A program made the position numbers and the translations under genes. A stretch of DNA of 64,000 bases from Gorsachius magnificus (taxonomy: Eukaryota; Chordata; Aves; Pelecaniformes; Ardeidae), in NCBI GenBank assembly GCA_034008185.1, contig CM067081.1, positions 200,306,510-200,370,509 of the forward strand, given 5' to 3'. Positions within the stretch are counted from its first letter, which is position 1. The number at the start of each line of letters is the position of its first letter. Shown here piece by piece: positions 49,519 to 62,760 of this stretch. The notes under the pieces were generated by a model. That model was not told the origin of the DNA, did not search any database, and saw only the letters and a list, made by a program, of their open reading frames with translations.

Positions 49519-52500
49519 CTTTGAAAAAACAAAGAATGGCACATTTCAGAGTATTGTTTTTAAAGCAAAATGAGATTTACATGGAAAATGCAGGTACAGA
49601 TATCTAGCAAGAATTATCTCAAACAATGCTATAGGTGCTGTTATTATTGTCTAGTTATTTGCAGATCATAACAGAGTTTTCTGGAATTCTTACCAAAGTC
49701 CATCTAAAAACACCGCAATTTTAGTCAGCAGGAAAAAGACAGCCTCACACCAAAATTAGAAATTAACCTCTTATAATGAACCCCTGCTTTTAAAACTGAT
49801 TTAATCTGCAGGCTGAAAGATCATCACACAGGAAGATAATGTGGACTTTGTATGAATCACTGCTAATCACCTATCCTCAAAAAGAAAAGTATATTTGATT
49901 GAAATGCTGTATTAAAAAGTCCAGAAAATATGTACCTTAGTTCTTTTTAAAGTATCAGCTATAAGTTTATGAACTATATTTTAACTATTGTTATGAGCAA
50001 CTGGCATGATATGATTTTTCCTGTTCATTTCTTACAGCTACGTATCAGCTTGCCAGTTAAATCTTTCTGAATATTCTCATTTTTAAATCCTTTTCCCTTT
50101 GACTGTGAGCCATGCTTACTTTCTGCTGAGGAAAAGGCATAAAAGGCTTACAAGTTCAAATGCTTAATGGGTTTATGAAGAATGTTGTAAGGAGGATTGC
50201 TTTGACAGTTTGATTAGATTAACACAATCAATCAGTTTCAACAACATATGCCACCTTTAGAAATACAGGTACTGCAACTTCCTTAGCGGATGTTACCGCA
50301 TTTAAATTGAAAAGCGCCAATATCACATCTTTCCAATGCAAATTTCCAACAAAAATGAACAGAAACACACTGAATAAGGATGATGGCATTTATAAAACAC
50401 ACTCCCCTCACCGAAAGAATAAATTAGCAAAAATGAAGCATAACTACCTGTATGCTTGTTTGTGAAGATGCATTTATATTTTAAAAATGTTCATGGAATT
50501 TGTAACTAGTTTACATGTCTGGAAAATAACAATTTTTGGAATTGTTGAGCTATACAGGAAAAAATTACTAAGTCACAAATTGAAAAATTTTCAATATAGT
50601 TTGTAAATATATTCTGTATTGTATAGCCACATACTGTGCCATAAATAAGAATATATAATGCTGTAGTTCTGTCTGCTATTAGAAATATCCAGAAAGTTCA
50701 AAATATGAAACAACTGTCCAAGCATGTCTGGCAACTGTTAACAGGTCTGATTTAAAGAACTGCAGAAAAGGAAATGTTCTGTTTTAATTTTGCCTTCTTG
50801 AATTTGTTGTTCTGGCAGTCATAATGTTCTCTAAACTTTGTTTTATTCCTCCCCCCACTGAGTTTACTAAATTTTATATTTTAAAAGACAATTCATACTC
50901 CTTTCATTACTAAAATTAATGTGCAATCTGGTACAGCAATAGCAGAAACCTCGCAGATTTATAACCATACTGGAACAAGGAATCTCACCTTGGTAGAGGG
51001 AGATCAGAATATGAGCTTAGTAGCAGGATAGACAACCCCTATGGTACTTACACTGGAATAAGGATAGGTCCTTATTTTCAAGTCTGGAGCCTATGAAGGA
51101 CAGGTTCTCATTGTTTTCAACAATATTCTATATTGTGACAAAACTCGAACATTTTCTATACAAACACTACTTTCCGTAGTAACAACAATAAACAAGGGAC
51201 TAGATTCTGATTTATGATTGCAAAAATACGTGATGAATTTTATCTTGTGTAAGATATACCCAGAGATTCTATCTTGATACGTCAACAACAGCAAAACTAG
51301 ATACATTTGAACTTTTGTTAACAAACCACAAATAGTCTGAAATGACAATAGAAAAAATACATGCAACTTCTAAATCTTTTCAGCACATCTTGAAGATGCA
51401 CAGAGTAACATAAGCTACAGACTAAAAGCCATCTGACAGACTGCAGTGATCTCCATATAATAACAAAACGCACTGTTGGCCTTGAGATAGTGCTTACTTA
51501 AACCAGGACTATGTGAGATGGACCAAACAGGGTTATCTGAAAGTTTGTGTGTACATTCACATTAGCAAGTAACTCAGGGCAATAGGAGATGATGAGAAGA
51601 TCAGAGCAGTTTGGGCTGAGGCTTATACAGCTACAGTAAATGCAGTCTGGATTTGCATCTTACTTCACACTCAATTTAGTCCTGGATTTAACTTCAGACT
51701 AGATTTAGCCTTGAACCATCAAATACAATGGTCCCACCATTCACGTGGCTCAAAGCTGTCCAAGTCATTACCTTGAGACATATACGCCCCCATTTAGGGG
51801 ACATTATGTGTTGGAGCCTCTTCGGTGCACAGCTGAAAAAGAGGTTACTGTTAAATTTCCTCAGAAAGGAATTAACACCAAAAATATTCAGTGAACCAAA
51901 ACAAGAGAAAACAAGTGAGGACAGAATGTGAATTTGCTTCAGAACTGTACTACAATTCCAAACCAAAATGCAGACTTGCATTTGCTGCATGTACATGCAG
52001 ACTTACATCTAAATCTTCCTTTTCAAGAAGAGAATTTGGAAAAAAGTGCCTAGTAAACACAGAATCCAAACAACCTAGAAAGTGCCAGCATATCAAAATG
52101 GGAATTGAGGAATTCATGAGCTACACGTGCTGATTTATGTAATCAAGGTCACCTCACATGACTGCAGGGATAGTGCCTATAAGCACCTGCAAGTACAAAG
52201 CTGCAAAACTAGCAGCGTGCCTATTAACGCAAGATTGTTCAAAAAACCTGGAAGTTCTCATTTCCATGGCTGTAAAAAATATGTCTTTTAAACAACAGCT
52301 TAATGGTTCTAGAAAGAGAAAACATCTTTCATTTCAAGGGGAAAAAGAAAGGAAAGAAAAAGATGAAGGCTGCAATTAGAGGACTTGGAAACAAAGATAG
52401 AAAGGTTGGTGAATTGTCAGTGCTGATTAAGACAGTGGAGAAATAAAAGCTTGCCAGGGTGAAATTAAAGCATTGTGAATCCCTGCAAATGGAATGAAAA

Positions 52501-52710
52501 GAAATCTCCGTAATCAACTAAATACAAGCGTACTTTACTACTCTGCTGAAGTGAGCTGAAGTATCCTTAGTGTAATAATATTCAACTATTCAAAATAATA
52601 GTAGCTAAATTCAGCATATAACACAACTGTAAACTTTTGAGAAAAGGGTATTGTTCAACTTCACAAATTACCAGGTTTGGAGTGTTCAACTGGAGGCACT
52701 TGAGGGGAAG

Positions 52711-52728
52711 AAAAAAAAAAAAAAAAAA
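52711..52728. repeat. A18 homopolymer
   Basis: Eighteen A residues lying about 35 bases beyond the donor-like site of the candidate exon at 52764-52859. Confidence 0.85.
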
Positions 52729-52763
52729 GGAGTATGATTTTCTTAACTCATTTCATAACCTAC

Positions 52764-52859
52764 CTTCACATGAAGTTCCCAAAAGCATTTCTGGCAACCT
52801 CTGTCAGCATACATGAATGACAAACTTTTGCCACTGGCAACACACAATTCATCTTCTAT
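52764..52859 (-). CDS. Candidate internal coding exon, product unknown
   Basis: A 96-base minus-strand segment, exactly 32 codons in phase 0-0. The donor is GTGAAG|GTAGGTTATG at 52764/52763, a good match. The acceptor is CATGCAGTCAG directly above 52859 and its pyrimidine tract is poor; an alternative AG four bases upstream keeps the same frame. The translation reads DELCVASGKSLSFMYADR, then GCQKCFWELHVK: Cys-rich, with normal codon and residue mix. The upstream limit is an in-frame TAG, so the segment cannot extend far. The family is not recognised. The frame and donor are seen; exon status is inferred. Confidence 0.3.
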
Positions 52860-54329
52860 CTGACTGCATGAACTCTAAACTCAGTATTTCTCAAACATCA
52901 CAGTTAATACGAAGTGAGAAAGCTATATAAAGAACACTACTCTTTCTTACAATAAACTTTTAAAATAGAGAGAAATAAAGCCCTATTTTTCCCTCTCTAC
53001 TGTGGAAAAATACAGTTTCAGTGTTTAACCAAAGTACCTCCAGCTTGAATTGAAATTTATCTTCCTTCAATTACCACCACATTTGTGGCTTTCAAAACCT
53101 GCAACAGTAGATGTGGAGTTAGAGTCTCCAAGAGATACGTCTCCTACAACAGCTATTTTTATTTTACAGGTAAACTCTTTTGTTGTTTACAAAGTCATGA
53201 CAGTATCGCAACACAGTAATGATGCTCAAGTTGCGTTGAGTGCTTTAGAGAGATTTATTTTGATTTTTAGCTTCACTGAAAGATATTATTACCCTATGGA
53301 ACACTGTTGAAGACAACTGAGTTACCTGAAATTAATCTTACCCTGTGCACAAGTTTGTTAACATCTTTGTTAAACACACAGTAAAATGGATTAGGGTGTA
53401 GCCAAAGAGTTGCATACAGAAATGAATGTTCTTTTATAGGCATCTTTTCAAATAGGTTGAATAGACTAGACAAAATTAAAAAAAAAATAAAATATTTAGT
53501 TGTATCAAATTAATTCATTATTTTAAAATGTGCAGGTATTATTAATAATAATTGATTTCTGTACTTAATCACAATAATATTTCACAAATTGTATTTTCTA
53601 GTGCATGTTCTATACTCTGTTCAGACATCTGAATGATCAGGAGGACAACTACTTTCTGAACCAGTGCCAAATGAAGATTCCTGTGCTGAAATTTTTTGTT
53701 GTTTAGAAATGAATCTTAACAGCTAAAGGCGGCAAAGATTTAGTGGAATAAAGCTTACTAAAGACAGTCCAGAGGACAGCTTTTGAAAACCACTGTCCGT
53801 ACCTGATGCCATGATAGGCATCACTTTAGAACCTCTTCATATTCACCTACATATTGCAGCATACATAGCATTATTTCAGTTTCACACTACAAAAGTATTA
53901 ATTTCAATTATGCACAGAACAGCCACAATTTAGCACAGACTTACATACACGTTTAAATAGCTGGAGTTTCTCGACCAGTAATCCCTTAACTACTGTTGAG
54001 AGAAAAAAAGAACCTAAATTCAGATAAACACAAGAATACTTACAGAGAAAAATAGCAACAAAATGAATGAAATGAATGATGGAAGATCTGAGTAATGACA
54101 GAAGCAGCCAATTACATATTCTATCTGATTTAAAGAGATTCATATTCTTCATATTAGACAAAAAGTTCAAAACAAGAATAAGAATTGGGCTTCTTGAAAT
54201 TCTGTGAAGGCAAGGTAGAGTACAGAGAGTCTGGAAGATGTAAGAAAAAAATACGTTAAACAAAGAAGTCCTATGCAGGATCTGCTACAAGAAAGGTACA
54301 AAAGAAGAGAACCAAGAGCTTTCGGGAGG

Positions 54330-54730
54330 AAAAAGAAGAATTCCTGGTATCAGTAATTGTCATCAGCTATCTAGGGAGAACTGTCATACAGACGGTCTGA
54401 AATGCACATCTTAACGAAGGAAGTCAGGTCAGGAAAAAAAGTAGATATGCAAATCATCAGCATAAGCTGACAGTAAAGTTGTAGGAAAGCCTCAGATCAC
54501 CCATGAATAAGATGGAGAAGGAAAAGTAAAAAAGGACTGAGAACCCTGTGAGACTGGAAGAAAAGGCAGAATAGCTCTCAAAATAGACAGTCAAGGGCAA
54601 TGCAAGTGGCAGAGCAAAGCACAAGACTGTCATGTATCAGGAAAACAAGAAAGGCCAGAATATTAAGGAAGAAGTGATCATTACCAGGAGCTAAAGCACT
54701 GGAGAGACAAAAGAAGATAAGGTTCTTAAT
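54330..54730 (-). mobile_element. Ancient L2-like LINE remnant with YADD box
   Basis: On the minus strand the segment around 54478-54445 translates as TLLSAYADDLHIYFF. YADD (54464-54453) is the catalytic motif C of L2-clade reverse transcriptases, in the usual LYADDTQLY-type context. Upstream in element order, about 54553-54538 holds a decayed motif B (SHRVLSPF, from QGSVLGP). About 54727-54660 holds a decayed motif A context, FFCLSSALAPGNDHFFLNIL, aligning with LLDLSAAFDTVDHSLLL. Order and spacing are right for L2. Frameshifts and stops make it nonfunctional. Old age is inferred from the decay and from its likeness to mammalian L2. Borders are approximate. Confidence 0.62.
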
Positions 54731-55656
54731 ATTTCATGTAGTTCTAATGATGTTGTGCATTCCAGAAACAAACAGTAGTTATACCAATTTCATAATCCCC
54801 CCACCAGTATCTATGCTACTATAAAGAAGCTATTTTTACTGGATTTTACTGGATTTGTTAAATAGTTTGTCCTTTCTTTCCCCCCCCAAGGTCGTGTTTC
54901 AATTTAAGTTCTGTGTCTTACACAGTGGAAAAGAGTTAAAAGTTATTTTGAAAGCTTAATAGATTTTCTGTGCAGGCTGCTTAAAAGCTTTGTCACTAAA
55001 ATAGTGCGCTTCGAAGCAAATCAGGTTAATCTACGTGCTTCAACCTACTAATCTTCAGTGCAGTAGAATGTTCTGCAGTACAGTACACAGATGAATTTTG
55101 TCATGAATATGTACTAATTATTTTATACATAGTAGTGAGGCTGTCCTGTTTTGTGAAGTGGTATCAACTATAGATTTCTGAATTTCAAGTCTATTTTATT
55201 GTAATTTATCTTGTTTCTTACCTGGATGGAGTTCTGCTATTCAGAAATCATGCATAATAATATAAACCATATATTCAGTATTATTTCCAATTTTGTTGTT
55301 CATTTACAGAATAACAAAATGCTTGCATTTTTATTCAACTGTTCATCTTACATCCACTATAAACGCTTCTGATTTGTTTTTAAATTTTTACTGTTCAAAG
55401 TTGGAAACACCATGCAGTCTCACATTAAGGTAATCTATATCAAATACGTGTTAGCTATGGATGCTTTAATAAATTTGAAACAAGGAACCAGACAACTGTA
55501 CAACATGTTAGGATTTCTTTACATTTGTTTAGGTTTTAACAACAATAAGACATCAGAAACAAAAGAAAAAAACCAAACTGCAGTCACGGTGTAGATGTTA
55601 GTTGCCACTTCTACAAGCACTAATAACCACATAACTAATAACTACAACAGGAACTT
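54731..55656. other. Unannotated AT-rich DNA
   Basis: No gene or named repeat. A small tandem duplication (ACTGGATTTT unit) occurs near 54837-54857 and a C8 run near 54882. Confidence 0.5.
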
Positions 55657-55914
55657 GAGAAAAGGCCTCAAGTTGCGCCAGGGGAGGTTTAGGTTGGACA
55701 TCAGGAAAAATTTCTTCACTGCAAGGGTTGTCAAGCACTGGAACAGGCTTGCCCACGGAAGTGGTCGAGTCCCCATCCCTGGAGGTATTTAAAAGCTGGG
55801 TAGACGTGGTACTTAGGGACATGGTTTAGTGGTGGGATGGCAGTGCTAGGTTAATGGTTGGACTTGATGATCTTAAAGGTCTTTTCCAACCTAAACAATT
55901 CTATGATTCTATGA
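55657..55914 (+). mobile_element. CR1 3'-end fragment
   Basis: About 258 bp of CR1 in sense orientation: the last part of ORF2 ([17 protein letters not shown] and ARVVKHWN), the 3' UTR with GGACTTGATGATCTTAAAGG, and the terminal ATTCTATGATTCTATGA at 55898-55914. A frameshift just after the HWNRL segment (near 55750) breaks the final ORF2 residues. Its 3' UTR is of the same type as the 40.2 kb copy and unlike the 5.1 kb copy, so at least two CR1 subfamilies are represented. Confidence 0.94.
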
Positions 55915-57742
55915 AAAGACAACTAATTAGATTCCAGTTTTGAAATACTAAACTAAACAACTTGAACTTGTAGCGTAGTCTCTTAAGACACCTAAGCGAA
56001 GCTCAGTGTGGAAGGGCTCTGTGGAAAGAAGGAGCAGCTCTAGCCTGCGTTGCAGGGATGCCCTGCAAAGCTACTGTTGCGCTCCAGCTCCTTCCGCTGG
56101 GATTTGGGGATTACGTGCTGACTCTGCATCCCTGCTCACAACCCACGCAGGAGGGTCCCTGCATCAGTGACACAAACACAAGCACAAGCAGAATACACCA
56201 GTATTGTTTCCACTAACTCTCTAGTTTAAAGAACATTAGGGGTATGAGAAGAACACCCTGAATCGGTAAGCTCAAAGAAGTTTCAGATAAGAGTGTTTGT
56301 AATGGAGTGATTCCCTTGTTTCTTTCATTTTTTTTTTTTAAATGGTACCAAAAAGCAGAAAAGGTGAAATACATAAGCATAACTTACACTGAATCAATTT
56401 TAACTGAACACCCTGCAAAGACAATGGCAATTACTTTGCTATAATGCATAAAATTATGCTTATAGTGTTTGAAATTCTTTTCAGAAGTGTTTAAGATCTA
56501 ATAATAACAATCTACTTTTAAAGTAACAAAGGAAGCTTACTCTCCTACTCTCCTTACTCTAAGTAAAATCCATGCGGTTGTAAAAGCCACACAGCTGACA
56601 GCACTCAATAGCTTGGATGTGTGTTTCTTCATGCATGAAAGGTACTTTTCACCAACAGTGAACCAGTTTGTCATGAGCAAATACCCTAAAGACAAACTTA
56701 GTTATCTATTGCTACAGCCGTCATCTGGCTTACAGAATTTTCATTGTGTATAGCTAAAATTAAGAAGTCTCTTTGACTTTCACATACTAGTTTTAGATTG
56801 TTGTATTGGCAGTTATAAAATTAAATTTAATAACTGAAAATAAACAGTATGTTACACAGACACTGGAACAATTTCATTGAGATAAACCAGGAAAAACAAC
56901 AAAACCAGGTTACAACATTTAACAATACTGTACATAGAGATGACCTACCTTTTGGAAGCACTGATATCACTTATTTTAAGCTTCTGGTTTATGTGCATCT
57001 GTGTGACTCAGACTATGAAAACAACAGAATAAAATCTGGTAGTGCCATATCCAGTAGTGATACTCTGGGGAGATGATCATTCAGAGGACTTAAGATAGGT
57101 CTAAGTAAACTGAGAGAACACCTATTCAATCAACAGAAACTGCAGAGTACCATTTTCAGAAGGCAGCCATACAGCCAACAGCAGTTGAAACAATAGTCAA
57201 AGATTAAAATCTGACGTTTTTAACTGACCTAGCCTACCTTACTGAATATCTGGGATAACAATAAAGCACATTACTAAAGCAAAAGTGCACAAGGCTTTTT
57301 GAACAAGAATTTAGGTATTTCTTTCTTAAGCCAAGTATATTTCCTCCTTTATCCATGCCATTTTATTAAACAAAGTACCCAGAGCATAAAATCAGTTAAT
57401 CTAGAAACTGTTGGCCTATTCACATCCAAAGGAGTTTCCTCATTTAGGAACCATTAACTCTTCTTTTAGAGGAATAGGAAAATAAATTTGTAAGTAGAGC
57501 CAAATGATGAGTTTAAGGAACACCTACAACAATTTATTTGCTATGTAATGGGAAGTCATTTAATGCCACATTGAACTCCATAAAATGTCTTGTATTTGAA
57601 TGGTGCTTGATAATACTTCACCTCTACACAGGCATCCTTGCTCTGACAATTAGCTGTTGTGCCTATAGTGTGAGGCAGAGGGGCTAAATAGTTTTGGTCA
57701 CATCTCCACATGAAGAGGAGATATGGCTATGCAAAATCCCTG

Positions 57743-57757
57743 CCCCCCCCCCCCCCC
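57743..57757. repeat. C15 homopolymer
   Basis: Fifteen C residues, the longest pure C run in the window, 25 bases before an A18 run. Confidence 0.9.
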
Positions 57758-57782
57758 AAAATGCAGGCTTCCTATAGAGGGG

Positions 57783-57800
57783 AAAAAAAAAAAAAAAAAA
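57783..57800. repeat. A18 homopolymer
   Basis: Eighteen A residues following GGGG; paired with the C15 run just upstream. Confidence 0.9.
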
Positions 57801-58412
57801 GAATCCATGTACAAAGACACCTTTATGAAAAACTTTGTAACATGGATTTCCATAGCTGCTGCTTTCAGACAACGTAAGCTTAGCTCCTGCTGCAAAGGTA
57901 GTTTCACCTAGCTCACCACCTCACATGTATTTGTACGATTTCATTTATGCCAAAATAAAGGGTTATGCAGTCATGTAAGGAGCCACAACATTAAACTTAC
58001 CCAACAGAGAAAAGCTGTATCACCTCAAAGCAACAGTGAAGTCCCAGCGAAGATGGACAGTTCAGCATGCCAGGAAACCTCTGACAGCTCACTTACCAGA
58101 AAGACATTCACCTTTAGTATTCTAGATGATTCAGCTCATTGTGGGGCAGGAAAGCATGAGATCAGAGTAAGGAAAGTAGTAATAATGGACAATGGCATAT
58201 GTGGAAGCAAAGGCAGAAATGGGTATTTGGGGTTGCTTCATTTAGATGACTCAAGTAGTAAATGTGGACACATATCTTCCAGTCACTTGCAAGAAAACTC
58301 CTTTTTGAAAAGGACATAAGTCCTCAGATCCTGACTTCCCAATCTGCATAGGCCTAACAGATGTGAAGCAGCTACTTTTAATATATACTCATTTAAATTA
58401 TGTCTAATATAA

Positions 58413-58690
58413 ATCACTGAATCATTTAAGTTGGAAAGGACCTCCTGAGATCATTCAAGATGATCCAGTCTAATCATCCTGCTAAAAGCAGGGTCACTTA
58501 GACTGGGTTGTCTAGGACCATGACCTACTGGCTTCTGAATATCTCCAAGGATGGACATCCCATAAATTAGGCAACCCCTGCCAGTGTTTGATGACCTTCA
58601 CAGGACAAAAGCATTTTCTTGTGTTCAGATAGAATTCCATGTGTTTCAATTTTAGCCCATTACCTCTTGTCCCTTCACAGGGCACAGCTG
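58413..58690 (-). mobile_element. Old CR1 3'-end fragment
   Basis: A reverse-orientation CR1 of about 278 bp, more diverged than the other 3' fragments. On + it starts with ATCACTGAATCATTTAAGTT (the decayed tail repeat and 3' UTR). It continues with GGAAAGGACCTCCTGAGATC, CAAGGATGGACATCCCATAA and CCATTACCTCTTGTCCCTTC, all recognisable reversed CR1 ORF2/3' UTR phrases. The reading frame is not intact. The tail has lost one ATTCTATG unit. Confidence 0.85.
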
Positions 58691-59635
58691 AGAGCTTTTA
58701 CAAATATAAACATAATTCAGAGGCTAAAGGAATACATGGGGACTGGAGATACTAATTTTAAAACTACCTTTGAAATTACAGAAAAGTGTTACGAAAGTCT
58801 TGTGTACAGAATCTAAGAATCTAAAAGATACACAAAATTAAAGAGCATATGGATGAGAGAAAAGCAATCTTCCTTTCTCTCTTCTTGTATAGCAACATGA
58901 TTCTCTTTCAGACTTTGGTCTTTAAGAACAATATTAATTTTAATAAATTCTTCTTCTAGAAACACTGACTACTTCAAAGTAGCAAAGAAGCAAAACAAAC
59001 TATTTTCTAGACTGTATCTAACATTCTATTATCATCCTATAGAGTCATGCATCAAGATCCTGATCAATAAAGCACTTTAGAGTACATGCTTAATTAACTT
59101 AATTCATGAGTTATTCAATTCAAGTCAATGAGATTACTCACATTCTTTAAGTTAAGCATAAGGGAAAGTACTTTATCTCATCTCCTCTGCATTCACAATC
59201 AACTTCCATTTAGCCAGAAAAAAATTACCATCTATTTCAATAGTACTGGAAGCTGCATTTGTGCTAGATGATAACTTCAATTTTTATGGAGAATCATATT
59301 TAAGCATCTCATACAGGCAGCTACTGTCAGTTTTAAAATGGCTAGCGAAAGTGCATATTTCTCAGAGTTCTCTCAGAGTTCAGGTAAACACTGCTCACAG
59401 ACACTTACTCCCAAGAACTAATCGGATACGCACCTCTCATGGTCCCCAACCTGCCCTGCTGTACCACAGAACTGAGCAGAGATACACAAAGTGCCAAGAT
59501 TCCTGCAAGGCCAAGACAGAATGTGTCAGGGCTAAGCAGATGAGATGTATTAAGTGATATGGCTAAGATCCTAATTAGGAGAGGTAAAGGGCTGGCACAG
59601 GTATAAAGCTGATTTTATTTGATGGAGGAAGGAAA

Positions 59636-59660
59636 TTTTTTTTTTTTTTTTTTTTTTTTT
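59636..59660. repeat. T25 homopolymer
   Basis: Twenty-five T residues. Read on the minus strand this is A25, but no AATAAA lies in the expected position before it, so no retrocopy is claimed. Confidence 0.9.
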
Positions 59661-60769
59661 AATCCTTGTTGACGCAAAACATACAAGGCAGAATGGGGAA
59701 AGGTGAGGATATATAACTGCATATCGCAGTTGGGGATCTGAATGTGCATACTGCTCTGTGCAAGACCTTGGTCCAGCTCAAAATCAGGACCCACTTAGTT
59801 TGCTTCCACTAGGAATTTGGGAACCCTGTCTCTCAATAAGAAACTGCAAAATAAGCAGGAGCAACAACAAACTAGACCTAGATGATCAATAAAAGAGCAC
59901 CAGTTGTATATACGCATCATTATAACTTTACAAATAGCATTTGGCTTTCTTCTTTTCTAGGAGAAAACCTGAGAGCTTACATAAATGTGAATGAGTATAT
60001 TTTAAGGTCACATTGAAAAGCAGAATTATTGTTTAAGAGACTTGTTTTTTCTCCATTGTGCACATAATCCTTATGCACGTTAAAAGACTATATAAAAAGT
60101 TACATATATCAGTTCAAGATAAAGCAGTTCGGTTCTTTTTTTGACTAACATTCTTACCTTCTTTCTTTGAGTTCTATGTTATTTCAGATTGCAGTTAGCA
60201 CAAGATAAACAGTAAGAGGTCACTGACTTCAGTGCTATACCACTGAAATATAATTGCCTGCCACAATAAAGTCCTAATGAGCACAACTCTTGTCAATGGA
60301 TGGGAGGTTGCCTTGGCAACAAAGTTATCCCAGAAGATAACTATTCATGTGGTAGAAGGTGATGACAGTCAGTTGCCTGACAAAGATTTGAAAAGTATAA
60401 AAACTTTTCAATTGCTCAAGTTGAAAGGAAGCTTTATGTATCAGGAGTCTACTGACATAAGGGAAAATACCGACTTGCTGAACACCAAAGGATCTTGAAC
60501 TTCCGAAGAAATGCAGAGTTAGAATAAGGACATTTTGTTTAAACAGGAACATGTTTAGATTACCAGTTTTGCACGTAAAAGCCCTTCTCTCATGTTCACA
60601 TCTTCCTATGATGTCCAAGAAGTAAATTTGATTTAAATCATAATTTTAGATTTACTTTTAAAGAACACAATGTGAAAAGGTGTTCTTGAATTACAGTGAA
60701 AGTGGGTAAGATCAAGGCTGGGTTCAGGAGACAGCAGGACGGTGAATTCCAGCTTTCAGGTAGGAAGCT

Positions 60770-60784
60770 AAAAAAAAAAAAAAA
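60770..60784. repeat. A15 homopolymer
   Basis: Fifteen A residues with no associated element recognised. Confidence 0.85.
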
Positions 60785-62743
60785 TCCCCAAGGGAAAACA
60801 AGAGGTGGCAGAATCAAGAGGAGAGGCATGACCTGAGCACAGGCTCCAGAGGCTGCTGATGCTTTTGAATCCAGGAGCTAGTTTCTCTGACGGTACATGG
60901 CAGGTGGACAAGAAAGTCACTACTAAGTCAGACAGTATTTTTACCTTTATTTCCTAAGAAAATTAAACTTTCACATTCATATTTTATGTCTCGGCAGGAA
61001 AAGTTATATCCCACTATGTCTGTCTCCCCTACTTGAGAAACATTTAACCCACTGGCCAGTTTCAATCAAATTGACAAATGCCTAGAAATCTTAAAGACAT
61101 GATCCTACCCATGTGCTAGTAATTGGATATTAAATATTCAGATGTCCAGACACTTTTTACCAAGGTCACTAAGCAAAACTCTAAAATTAAGCTGTTGGCG
61201 AACAAGATAGAAAGTGTTCATGAATTAAAAGGACAAATATAGCAGAATAGGATCTGTGTTGCTCACTAAATTACTAAGTGGTCTTGAATAGTTTGGTAGA
61301 GATGCAAAATTATTCAGAATAGCTTTTACTGGTAAAAAATGAAGCTGGCTGCAAAAATTTGCAGAGAGCTGTTGTGTCACTGAATAATAAAATGGCAAGT
61401 GAAATTCAGTCTGGATATACGCAGAGAGGGAAAAACACTGCAAAGCATACATACCTGATGTCATCCTTGACATTAACCACTAAGACAGACAAGCCGGACT
61501 AACTACGAACAGTTACTTGAAAGCACTCATTTTCAACAGGAGAAAAGCCATGAGAAATTATAAATACAGAAATAAAGAAAGAAATAGAAAACAATTTCAT
61601 CTCACTCCATGAATCTGTGGTGCACTCATCTCTTGAAGAAGTTTCCATTTAGTATATGACAGAAATAAAATTTATAGTAAAACAATAAAGGCTACAGAGA
61701 AAGATAAGCACAAAAAGTGCATGAAATGGCTTCTGTAAGTACAAGTATTTTCAGCTTGGAAAAGGACTGACTGCATACAGAGATAGAAAACAGTTTTGAA
61801 ACAGGTGATAGGGAAAAAGTGAATAAAGAATGATTTGACACAATTTCTCATACTCAAAGAAGTGGAAGTGAATTCAAAAGAATCTTCTGTTAAATCAAAG
61901 GAGGAGAATTTCTTTTCACACTGCATAATGAAAGTGCAAAAAATCACTGCCACGGGATGTTTTAAACAGCATATTTTAAAACAATTAGATACATATTTAT
62001 TAATAGTCAATAGGCATTTTTTTAAAAACAGAAAAGTGTAACAGATAGTGATATAATAAAGCTTCTGTGTACTGGAAGATGGGAGGGTATAACCAACTGT
62101 ACCTTCCCTCACTCTTCTCCTCTCACTCTAAATGTTTGTTGTTGTCCACTTAACCCAACCTGGTTCAAAGATGTTTATGGTCCAAACCATGCTTTGTATA
62201 AAAGAAAGAATAAGACCAGACCGCTGGGACAGTAAGAGGTCTTATGCTCCTGCTGAAGAAGAGGATGAAAACAATTGTCTACTTAATATCATGGACTCAA
62301 TATGGAAAAGAGATGTTAGAACTGCCATAAAAATATTCCTGGCCATGAAAAATTAAATCTGCTTTCAGTAGGTGTATTTTGAGTCTCTTCTCTCCAGTGG
62401 TTTAAGGCTTTGATTGAGACCAGAGTAGTAAAAATATCTTTCTCGCACAGATTCTCTGGTGTCTGTTGAGAAATGCGTTCCTGTTTCAACTTTAATTGAT
62501 TTTTTTATTTTTATTTTTTTTTTAAATAAATACTAACCACAAGACAACTCTACTGAAAAACAAACTTAAATCATTCTCATGTTCAGGGAATCAAAATCTC
62601 TGACTGAGTCTACGTAAAAAATGGAAATACAGAAAAAACCCTATAACTGCATTTCTGAACATTTCTTAAATTTCAATGGCAGATGGATAGACAAGCCAGA
62701 CAAATAACATTATTACATGTAATATTCCCACCCCACCCCCTTT

Positions 62744-62760
62744 TCTCTCTCTCTCTCTCT
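62744..62760. repeat. (TC)n microsatellite
   Basis: About eight TC units within a longer pyrimidine-only stretch (roughly 62725-62770). Confidence 0.85.

Larger units (their letters stand above)
48179..54329. other. Unannotated AT-rich DNA with one candidate exon
   Basis: No named repeat. It contains the A21 tract at 49498-49518 with AATAAA upstream, an A18 run at 52711-52728, and the candidate minus-strand exon at 52764-52859. Open frames on + at 53050-53310 and 51891-52133 were examined. The first ends in a TTACAG|GTAAAC donor-like site but has no good acceptor. Confidence 0.5.
55915..58412. other. Unannotated sequence
   Basis: No gene recognised. A GC-richer patch with a few CpGs lies at about 55990-56170; its open frames are short and without splice borders. 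A T12 run at 56328-56339, C15 at 57743-57757 and A18 at 57783-57800 are the notable tracts. Confidence 0.5.

Noticed and set aside
59636..59660. T25 tract as a possible minus-strand poly(A) tail
   Set aside because: No AATAAA at the expected distance on the minus strand and no target duplication.
62132..62356. Plus-strand open frame with an acidic stretch (PAEEEDENN)
   Set aside because: Only a mediocre acceptor-like site upstream, no recognised family, and length within chance for 64 kb.
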